Shown here: piece by piece, positions 1-6,038 of the stretch
Layout of the letters: every line of letters begins with the position of its first letter
Position numbering within the stretch: position 1 is the stretch's first letter
Assembly: GCA_020425885.1 (NCBI GenBank)
Contig: JAGQRA010000197.1
Coordinates: 1 to 11,092 of the forward strand
Source of the DNA: Planctomycetota bacterium
Lineage (GTDB): Bacteria; Planctomycetota; UBA1135; UBA2386
Length of the DNA stretch: 11,092 nucleotides
Reading direction: 5' to 3'
Made by a program: the position numbers and the translations under genes
The notes under the pieces: generated by a model
The model's input: only the letters and a program-made list of their open reading frames with translations
Database searches by the model: none
What the model was told of the DNA's origin: nothing

Positions 1-362
1 GTCGCGCGCGGCGACGGCACGTCGTCGGGGATCGGCACGAGACGATCCGAGGCGACGACGATGCGATCCTGGTGCGGGTGCATCGTGAAGACGCGTCGCC
101 GGTCCGCGGTCGTGCCGACGAGGCTGTAGCCGTAGGTGACCGGCAACGCGAACGAGCCACGCATCCCCTGGCAGGCCATCGCGCCCGCGCACGACTCCGG
201 CACGAGGCCGAGGCCGACGAGGCGTTCGGTGCCGGGGCTGATGCCGGAGTAGTCCGCGGTGATCAACACCTCGCCGTCGTTCGGCTGTCGCAGCTCGCAC
301 GGCCGCAGCGCGCCGCGGCCGGGCGCCTCGACCTCGTAGCAGCGGGCGGCGGTCTGGATCAT
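1..362 (-). CDS. BchC-like zinc-type medium-chain dehydrogenase, N-terminal part
   Basis: I translated this by hand. It begins at an ATG whose last bases overlap the TGA of the upstream reductase gene (ATGA), and stays open for 120 codons to the left edge, so the C-terminus is missing. Visible parts are a GroES-like N-terminal fold with GISPGTERL at about residues 39-47, YGYSLVG around 80, and VFTMHPHQD around 94-102. These resemble the zinc-binding dehydrogenase subgroup that includes bacteriochlorophyllide dehydrogenase BchC. The usual catalytic Cys and the GHE zinc ligands of classical alcohol dehydrogenases are not in this part: SPGTE and YGY stand where they would be expected. The NAD(P)-binding domain would lie outside the window. 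The likely role is oxidation or reduction of a hydroxyl on the product of this locus; the substrate is unknown. The family call is fairly sure, the function is not. Confidence 0.8.
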   Translation of the reverse strand, partial: MIQTAARCYEVEAPGRGALRPCELRQPNDGEVLITADYSGISPGTERLVGLGLVPESCAGAMACQGMRGSFALPVTYGYSLVGTTADRRRVFTMHPHQDRIVVASDRLVPIPDDVPSPRA

Positions 363-1354
363 CGCGCGCCGGATCGCCGCCGCGGCCAGCAGGTCAGGAA
401 CAGGTGATCGCCGAGCAGGGTGTGGTCGACGGTGAACGGCAGGCCAAAGTCGACGTGCTCGACGATCGGCAACGCGAAGCTCGACAGTCCCGAACCGAGC
501 ACCATCGGCGCGATGTGGACCTGGAGCAGGTCGATGGCGCCGGCCTGCAGGAACGACGATACGGTGCTGGCGCCGCCCTCGAGGTAGATCGAATCGATGC
601 CCTGTTCTCGCAGGGCCTCGAGGACGCTGGCCGGATGCAATCCCGGTTCGCCGTTGGCCTCGACGGCGACGATGTCGACGTGGTCGCTCGGTCGCTCGAT
701 CACGGCGTCGGCGCGCACGATGGCGAGGCTGCCCGGTGGGTCGTAGACGTTGCGCGGTTCACCCGTGCGCAGCGCGCTGCCGTCACCGCTGAGGACGACG
801 CGGCGCGGATCGTCGCCGGTCACGTGGCGCACCGTCAGGCGCGGGTCGTCCTGCAACACCGTGTTGGCGCCGACCAGGACGCCGCCGAGCAACGCCCGCA
901 TGCAGTGCGCGTGGCGCAGGTCTTCGGCGTTGCCGATCCACTGCGATTGACCATTGGCGCAGGCGATGCGGCCGTCGAGCGTCTGGGTGACGTGGGCGGC
1001 GACGAACACCCGCCCAGCGCGTGCGGCCGCCGCGGTGCCGAGCAGCACCGGCAGGTAGATGCGGGCGAAGACCTGCATCGCGACGTCGATCGGGCGCCCG
1101 TGCGGATGGCTGAGCCCGGCCGGTCCGTCATCTCTGGGGCCGTAGAGCGTGCAGGCGACGTCGGCGGCGATGTCGTGCGACTCGTGTCCGACCATCAGCA
1201 CCTGGGCAGAGCCCGCAGGCAGGTCGCGTTCGGGGTCGAGGCACTGCCACTGCCCGTCGCGATCGACGAACGTGAGCAAGGTCGCACCGGAGGCGAGAAG
1301 GCGGCGGGCCTCGAGCATCGCCGGCCAGGCAGCGTCATGGATTTCGCGGGTCAT
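359..1354 (-). CDS. RibD C-terminal-type (dihydrofolate reductase-like) reductase
   Basis: A 331-residue protein. Residues about 115-325 match the RibD_C / DHFR-like fold that reduces the ribosylamino-pyrimidine in riboflavin synthesis: TLDGRIA at 125-131, SQWIGN at 137-142, VGANTVLQDDPRLT at 161-174, and LEGGAS at 258-263. The RibD deaminase zinc motifs (HAE, PCxxxGxTPPC) are absent. The first 110 residues are instead an extension I do not recognise. It therefore probably acts on a pyrimidine, pterin or similar ring made elsewhere, not as the bifunctional riboflavin enzyme. The frame stays open upstream to a TTG at 1417, but the ATG at 1354 is the only ATG near the conserved part; no clear Shine-Dalgarno precedes it. 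Its stop overlaps the start of the dehydrogenase gene by 4 bases, so the two are probably co-translated. It is transcribed divergently from the phosphatidyltransferase operon. Confidence 0.85.
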   Translation of the reverse strand: MTREIHDAAWPAMLEARRLLASGATLLTFVDRDGQWQCLDPERDLPAGSAQVLMVGHESHDIAADVACTLYGPRDDGPAGLSHPHGRPIDVAMQVFARIYLPVLLGTAAAARAGRVFVAAHVTQTLDGRIACANGQSQWIGNAEDLRHAHCMRALLGGVLVGANTVLQDDPRLTVRHVTGDDPRRVVLSGDGSALRTGEPRNVYDPPGSLAIVRADAVIERPSDHVDIVAVEANGEPGLHPASVLEALREQGIDSIYLEGGASTVSSFLQAGAIDLLQVHIAPMVLGSGLSSFALPIVEHVDFGLPFTVDHTLLGDHLFLTCWPRRRSGAR

Positions 1355-1472
1355 GAAGCGGAGCAGGCGGACCAGCGGTGGTGACGAGGCCCAGACGTGG
1401 AGGCAGGAGTCTAGCAACTCCGTCGTGATTGTGGGGGCGTGTCCGCAGGCCTGGATCGCGTAGAGTCGTCAT
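1355..1472. promoter_or_regulatory. Divergent intergenic region, shared promoter region
   Basis: This 118-base gap separates the minus-strand reductase/dehydrogenase pair from the plus-strand five-gene run, so promoters for both must lie in or near it. I see no convincing -35/-10 pair. TAGAGT at 1461-1466 resembles a -10 box but has no partner at normal spacing and lies very close to the GTG start. A small inverted repeat, GGAGT (1406-1410) and ACTCC (1417-1421) around a 6-base loop, could be an operator half-site pair, but it is short. The region call rests on gene layout, not on a recognised motif. Confidence 0.5.
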
Positions 1473-2165
1473 GTGCCTTCGCCGTTGCTGCCCATCTGGT
1501 TGCGCCTGCAGGCCATGGTGTGGCCGATCATACTCGTCAGTCAGGCCATGGCCGCGCTGCCGATGCCGTGGGCGTTTCTGCCCGCCGTCATCGCGGTGTC
1601 GTTCCTGACCCTCTGCACCTTGCTGCGCGCGGTGCGCACGGCGGCCGACGTCGTGACGATCGTGCGCATGGCCGGCCTGCTCGCCGTCGGCTACTCGGTG
1701 CCGTCCGATGTTCCGCTCGCCGCCTGGTCGTCGCTCCTCGCCCTCGTCCTGCTCGACCTCGTCGACGGCGCGTTGGCGCGGCGCTTCGGCGGCACCGCCG
1801 AAGGCGCGATCCTCGACATGGAGGCCGATCAGTTCACGGTGTTGCTGCTGGCATTGCTGATCGTCCGCGGCGGCGGACCGTCGTTCGTGTTGCTCGCGCC
1901 GGGGATCCGCTACGTCTTCGTGCTGGCGATGTGGGCCGCCCGGCTGCCGGCGCACGACCCCAAGCCGGTGAACGGCGACAACCGTCGCGGCCGGTTGTGT
2001 TGCGCTTTCGTCGTCACGGCCCTGCTCGCGGCGTTGTTCCCGGGCATGCCGGCCACTGCCGTCGGACTGCTCAGCGCCGCGGCCGTCGCCGTGCTGGTCT
2101 GGTCGTTCTCGAGCGACGCTCGCTTCCTGCTGTCGCGGCTGCGCCCGTCGAGGGCGGCACGATGA
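1473..2165 (+). CDS. CDP-alcohol phosphatidyltransferase family membrane protein
   Basis: A 230-residue polytopic membrane protein. It carries the CDP-alcohol phosphotransferase signature D95-x2-D98-G99-x2-A102-R103 ... G111-x3-D115-x3-D119, preceded by ADVVTIVRM at 58-66 in the place of the usual entry motif. Members move a phospho-alcohol or phosphatidyl group from a CDP carrier to an alcohol acceptor at the cytoplasmic membrane, using two metal ions bound by the signature aspartates. The LDMEAD variant suggests an uncharacterised subgroup rather than phosphatidylglycerophosphate or phosphatidylserine synthase. One oddity: the gap between AR and G is 7 residues, where the canonical pattern has 8. 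The start is GTG at 1473; an in-frame ATG at 1515 (residue 15) is an alternative. It opens a five-gene run and its TGA overlaps the next ATG by 4 bases. Substrates cannot be read from the sequence. Confidence 0.88.
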   Translation: MPSPLLPIWLRLQAMVWPIILVSQAMAALPMPWAFLPAVIAVSFLTLCTLLRAVRTAADVVTIVRMAGLLAVGYSVPSDVPLAAWSSLLALVLLDLVDGALARRFGGTAEGAILDMEADQFTVLLLALLIVRGGGPSFVLLAPGIRYVFVLAMWAARLPAHDPKPVNGDNRRGRLCCAFVVTALLAALFPGMPATAVGLLSAAAVAVLVWSFSSDARFLLSRLRPSRAAR

Positions 2166-3508
2166 GCTGGATCGACGCGCTCGTCGTGCTGGCCTACGTC
2201 TCCTACCTGGCCGAGATCACGCTCTTTCCGGTGCCGAGCGAGGCGAGCACCTGGCAGCTGTTCTCGCCGTCGGCGAACGCGCGACAGCCGGACGAGGGCG
2301 GTCGCCTCGCGGTCGCGCAACGACGACCGGTCTGGCACAAGGTGCTGTTCTTCCTGTTGCCGACCGCGGTCTGCGTGGCGCTGTTCCTGGTGCCGTTGCT
2401 CTGCCTGCTGCTGCCCGAGGCCGGCGCCGCGTTGTCCTGTCAGCGATCGTCCACGTTCGCCATCCCGGGCGCGGCGTTGATCGTGATCGGCCGCGCCGTG
2501 ACCTTCGGCTCGATGCTGATCCTGCGCCGGGCGCAGCGGGCCGGTCGTCGGCCCGGTGTCCCGTTCACGCTCTCGCGCAACCCTGGCCTGGTCGGGATGT
2601 TCACCTTCTATATCGGCCTGTGTCTGGTCTTCGGCAGCTGGCTGCTCTGGATCGGCCTGCCGTTCTACGTGCTCAACATGCACTTTCGTGTCCGCCTCGA
2701 AGAGGCGCACCTGCAGGCGCGCTACGGCGCGGCCTTCATCGACTATGTTGCCGCGGTGCCGCGCTATCTCGGATTCCGCCGTCGCGATGGCGACACGCCG
2801 CCCGTCGACCAGGAGGAAGTCGCCGCCTGGTTCGACGAGACCTATCGCAGGAAGGGCTTCTCGTACCTGCGTCCGCCGCGCGCCTATCCGATCTTCGTGC
2901 AGCTGGTCGGGGTCGCGCCCGGCGCCCGGCTGCTCGATGTCGCCTGCGGACCGGGCCTGGTGCTGCGGGCGGCGCTCGAGCGCGGTGTGGCGGCGAGCGG
3001 GATCGACATCTCGGCGCAGGCGATCGCGTTGGCCAATCAGCACCTGCCCGCGGCCGATGCCCGTGAGGGCAATGCCGAGCAGCTGCCGTTCGCCGATGGC
3101 ACCTTCGACGGCGTGACCTGCCTCGGCTCGATCGAGCGCTTCCTCGACCGCGAACGGGCGCTGCGCGAGATGCTGCGGGTGGCCAAACCCGACGCCCGCT
3201 TCTGCTTCCTCGTGCGCAACGCCAGCACGTTCGTCTGGCGGTTCTGGCGCGAAGGGCTCGGCCATCGCGAGGTCAAGGGACATCAGGACGCGCGCACGAT
3301 CGTGCAATGGCGCGAGCTGTTCGCGCGCTGCGGCTTCGTCGTCGAGGACGTGCTCCCCGATCAATGGCCGCGCCAGCGCTGGCGCCAGCTGTTGCCGTGG
3401 TGGCGGCCGCGTCCCGGTCGCCGCGAACCGGTCGCGCGCCCGATGATCCCGTTGCGGTGGTGCAACGAGCTGGTGTTCGTGCTGCGGCGAGCCGAGGCAG
3501 CGCGGTGA
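2162..3508 (+). CDS. Fused membrane (ICMT/PEMT-like) and class I SAM methyltransferase
   Basis: A 448-residue protein that appears to contain two unrelated methyltransferase folds. Residues 1-205 are membrane-embedded, with hydrophobic stretches near 5-22, 60-85, 100-120 and 145-172. They end in the isoprenylcysteine carboxyl methyltransferase / phospholipid methyltransferase pattern: SRNPGLVG at 138-145, the paired glutamates E180-E181, then YG, Y and VPRYL at 188-203. Residues 215-448 form a soluble type-11 class I methyltransferase: motif I LLDVACGPG at 257-265, GIDIS at 280-284, a later acidic SAM-site segment NAEQLPFADGTFDG, and LREMLRVAKP further on. ATG at 2162 overlaps the previous stop, and the TGA overlaps the next GTG. 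Two methyl transfers on one product, or on a lipid anchor and its headgroup, are plausible. The targets are unknown. No stop or frame break separates the two halves. Confidence 0.88.
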   Translation: MSWIDALVVLAYVSYLAEITLFPVPSEASTWQLFSPSANARQPDEGGRLAVAQRRPVWHKVLFFLLPTAVCVALFLVPLLCLLLPEAGAALSCQRSSTFAIPGAALIVIGRAVTFGSMLILRRAQRAGRRPGVPFTLSRNPGLVGMFTFYIGLCLVFGSWLLWIGLPFYVLNMHFRVRLEEAHLQARYGAAFIDYVAAVPRYLGFRRRDGDTPPVDQEEVAAWFDETYRRKGFSYLRPPRAYPIFVQLVGVAPGARLLDVACGPGLVLRAALERGVAASGIDISAQAIALANQHLPAADAREGNAEQLPFADGTFDGVTCLGSIERFLDRERALREMLRVAKPDARFCFLVRNASTFVWRFWREGLGHREVKGHQDARTIVQWRELFARCGFVVEDVLPDQWPRQRWRQLLPWWRPRPGRREPVARPMIPLRWCNELVFVLRRAEAAR

Positions 3509-4356
3509 GCAACGGACCGGCGCAGCTCTACGAGACCCTGGCGCGCTACCAATGGTTGCGGCGGCGCTGGGGCGGGGCCGAGCCGGGTGCCGGGCTGGAG
3601 ATCCGCAAACGACTGCTGCCGGCCGCTACGCCGCCCGAGGACAGCGGTGAGGCGCTCGATCGCTGGCTGCTGCAATTGGCTGCGGTGCCTGACGGCGGCA
3701 AGGTGCTCGATCTCGGCTGCGGCTTCGGCGCGTCGCTGCTGCGTTGGACCGAGTGGAGCGGCGGTCAGGGACTCGGCGTGACCGCGAGTCCGTTCCAGGT
3801 CGCCCGCGCCAACGAGGAGGCGGTTCGTCGCGGACTCGATGGTCGCTGCCGATTCGTCGTGCAGGACTTCACCGCGCCGGTCGCCGACTCGTTCGGCGCC
3901 GTGTTCGCGATCGAAGCGCTCGGACACGCGCCGGATCTCGCCGCCGTGCTGGCCGGAGTGCACCGCTGCCTCGCGCCCGGCGGCCGCTTCGTCCAGGTCG
4001 AGGATCTGCTGCGCGAGCCGGCTGCCGCCGACGATCGCTGCGTGTCGGAGCTGTCGCGGTGCTGGTCCTCGCCGCCGCTGCGCGACCTGGCGACGGCGAA
4101 GGCCGCGCTCGCCGCCGCCGGCCTCGACCTCGTTCGGGAAATCGACCTCACCGAGCGGGTCGCGCCGGCCGCGCCGCGACTGCTCGATCGCCGCGAATCC
4201 CGATTGCGGTGGTGGCGGGCGGCGTTGCCGATCGCGCCTTGGCATCGACTCGCGGACGCGTTCCTCGGCGGCTCTGCGCTCGAGCGCCTCTACGCTTCGG
4301 GCCGCGCTTGCTACCGTGTCTTCGTCTGCGAACGCACCCGCCCATCCAAGCCGTGA
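3505..4356 (+). CDS. Class I SAM-dependent methyltransferase
   Basis: A 283-residue protein. Motif I is VLDLGCGFG at 67-75, followed by GVTASPFQVARAN at 91-103, an arrangement like that of sterol, tocopherol and sarcosine/dimethylglycine methyltransferases. It continues with FAIEALGHAPD at 134-144 and a motif III-type LAPGGRFVQVEDLL. The N-terminal 60 residues (LYETLARYQWLRRRWG) form the usual cap. The start is GTG at 3505, chosen because it overlaps the previous TGA as GTGA and gives the right N-terminal length; the frame is open further upstream but there overlaps the preceding gene. With the fusion protein before it, the operon encodes three methyltransferase domains. Family membership is clear; whether it methylates C, N or O is not. 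Confidence 0.87.
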   Translation: MSNGPAQLYETLARYQWLRRRWGGAEPGAGLEIRKRLLPAATPPEDSGEALDRWLLQLAAVPDGGKVLDLGCGFGASLLRWTEWSGGQGLGVTASPFQVARANEEAVRRGLDGRCRFVVQDFTAPVADSFGAVFAIEALGHAPDLAAVLAGVHRCLAPGGRFVQVEDLLREPAAADDRCVSELSRCWSSPPLRDLATAKAALAAAGLDLVREIDLTERVAPAAPRLLDRRESRLRWWRAALPIAPWHRLADAFLGGSALERLYASGRACYRVFVCERTRPSKP

Positions 4357-6038
4357 AGATCCTCCGCCTCCTGCTCTGGCTGCTCGCCGCCATCCCGGCG
4401 CTCGCGGCCTTCGTCTGGGCTTCGCTCGCAGCGCAGCTGCCCGAACCGTTGGCCCTGCGCCGCGCGCTCGGCGAGTGTTCCTCGCGATGGGACTTCCAGA
4501 ACCTGCTGACCTTCGACGGCGAGCCGGGGCACGTGCTCAATCGGCTGCTGCACCTCTCGCTGCTGCAGCTGCCGGGCATGACGATCGCCGCGGCCGCCTT
4601 CGCCAATGCGGCGCTTGCCGTGGTGCTCGCCGCGATGCTGGCGAGGCTGGTGCGGCGCAGCGTCCGCACCGACGGTCTCGGCCGGCCGCTGGTGCTGTTC
4701 GCGACCGCCTTGCTGGCCTGCAATCCGGCGTTCGGAGCCGACTGGCTCCACGGCGAACGCCTCGGCCGGATCATGGTACCGCTGCTGTTCGTGGTGTCGC
4801 TGTTGCTGCTGCGGCCGGGGCGGCGTTTCGCCGGCCGTGCGCTGTTGGTGCTGGTGTTCACCGCTGCCGCCGCCGCCTGCCATGATCGCGGCGCATTCGT
4901 CTTCCTCGCCCTGGTGCCGGCGATGCTCGCGCCCGGGCGGCTGGCCTGGCTGATCGCGCTGCTGCTCATCGGCAACGTCGCGGCGTTCTCGACCTTCTAT
5001 CCCGCGGGATCGGTCCATCTCGCCGAGCAGGGTCTGTACGGCGGGTTGGTCGGCTCGTTCGGCGCCGCCGTCGACGAGCTGCTTCGCACCACGGGCAGCC
5101 TGTGGCCGGATCTGTGGGCCGGCCGCACGATCGACGAGCGCGTTCTCGGTGCGGTCAGCTGGTTGCTGCCGTTGCTGCTGCTGTGGCGGCCATTGCCGGC
5201 GCAGGCCGAGGTCGTCGAGGCCGATGCAGCCGGCGCGGAGTCCGGCGCGCCGGCCGCCACCGATCGTCTGTGGTGGAGCTGTATCGCGTTCGGCCTGCTG
5301 TCGGTCGCGTGGCATCACGAACGCCACGGCTTCTCGTTCCTCGTCGATCAGGCGCTGCTGCCACAGGCGCGGGACGAGCTGCTCTACGGTGGCTTCCTGT
5401 TGCCGCTCGGCGCGATCGGGGTCCTCGCCGCGCGCATCGGTCCGGCCGTCTGGCCGATCGCCGGCGGCGTCGTCATGGCGCTCACCCTGCAGAGCTGGGA
5501 ACGTGGGGCCGAGGCGCTGCGCGTCGCCCGCGCCGACGCCGAGCGCGTCGAAGCCACGATGGCGATGCCGGACGGTCTGGTCGGGCCGCGCGAGAAGCGC
5601 GCCATGCCGACGCGCGACCTGGGCGAACTGCTGCAGCTCGAACAGCACGGTTGGATCCCGCGTAGCGAGGTCGGCTGGCCACCGATCATCCAGGCCGGCA
5701 TCGCTGCCGAACCGCAGCCGGGGGTGGGGCGCATCTACGGTGGCGGCAGCGGGCAGGTGCGCGGCCGGGTCCGTTCGAGCCTGTTCGGCGGCCAGGTCGG
5801 TTTCGTCGTGCTGGCCGTGTCCAACGATGGCGAGCTGTTCACCGGCGTGGCCTGCGCCGTTCTCGATCGCGCGGTCGAGGACTTCGGCTTCATCGAGTGG
5901 ACGGTCACACCGGTCGGCGCCATTCCCGAGGGGACGCGTCTGCGCGCGGTCGGCATCGACGTCCGCGGTCGCCACGGCTGCCGGCTCGGCCCCACCTGTG
6001 TGGTCCGTGACGGCAAGATCGTCGAGGCGGGCGAATGA
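4353..6038 (+). CDS. Polytopic membrane protein of unknown function
   Basis: A 561-residue protein I do not recognise. It starts at a GTG overlapping the previous TGA, with a charged start and a first hydrophobic segment at 3-25. A polar stretch follows (GECSSRWDFQNLLTFDGE, about residues 43-60) that would face the periplasm. About nine or ten further hydrophobic segments run to roughly residue 390. A soluble C-terminal tail of about 170 residues (from GPREKRAMPTRDL onward) contains GRIYGGGSGQVRGRV and looks rich in beta strands. The layout, with a first large outside loop carrying acidic residues and then many helices, resembles GT-C glycosyltransferases or O-antigen-type enzymes, but I see no diagnostic motif. 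That resemblance is a guess. It lies between the methyltransferases and the LtaS-like enzyme with 4-base overlaps on both sides, so it very likely serves the same pathway. Confidence 0.8.
   Translation: MKILRLLLWLLAAIPALAAFVWASLAAQLPEPLALRRALGECSSRWDFQNLLTFDGEPGHVLNRLLHLSLLQLPGMTIAAAAFANAALAVVLAAMLARLVRRSVRTDGLGRPLVLFATALLACNPAFGADWLHGERLGRIMVPLLFVVSLLLLRPGRRFAGRALLVLVFTAAAAACHDRGAFVFLALVPAMLAPGRLAWLIALLLIGNVAAFSTFYPAGSVHLAEQGLYGGLVGSFGAAVDELLRTTGSLWPDLWAGRTIDERVLGAVSWLLPLLLLWRPLPAQAEVVEADAAGAESGAPAATDRLWWSCIAFGLLSVAWHHERHGFSFLVDQALLPQARDELLYGGFLLPLGAIGVLAARIGPAVWPIAGGVVMALTLQSWERGAEALRVARADAERVEATMAMPDGLVGPREKRAMPTRDLGELLQLEQHGWIPRSEVGWPPIIQAGIAAEPQPGVGRIYGGGSGQVRGRVRSSLFGGQVGFVVLAVSNDGELFTGVACAVLDRAVEDFGFIEWTVTPVGAIPEGTRLRAVGIDVRGRHGCRLGPTCVVRDGKIVEAGE

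Noticed and set aside
404..1384. Long plus-strand open frame of 326 codons
   Set aside because: It lies antisense to the RibD-like gene, whose motifs are clear. The product is rich in Arg, Asp and Gln with no family features, as expected from a GC-rich shadow frame.
1461..1466. TAGAGT as a -10 promoter box
   Set aside because: No -35 element lies at 15-19 bases, and it is only 6 bases from the start codon. It was left as a remark in the intergenic entry.
1910..3364. Minus-strand open frame of 484 codons
   Set aside because: It is antisense to the phosphatidyltransferase and the methyltransferase fusion, and its composition is low-complexity Arg/Glu/Gln/His.
4311..5975. Minus-strand open frame of 554 codons
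   Set aside because: It is antisense to the polytopic protein. The product is charged and Gln/Arg-rich with no recognisable domain, while the plus strand gives ordered membrane segments and overlapping start/stop codons.
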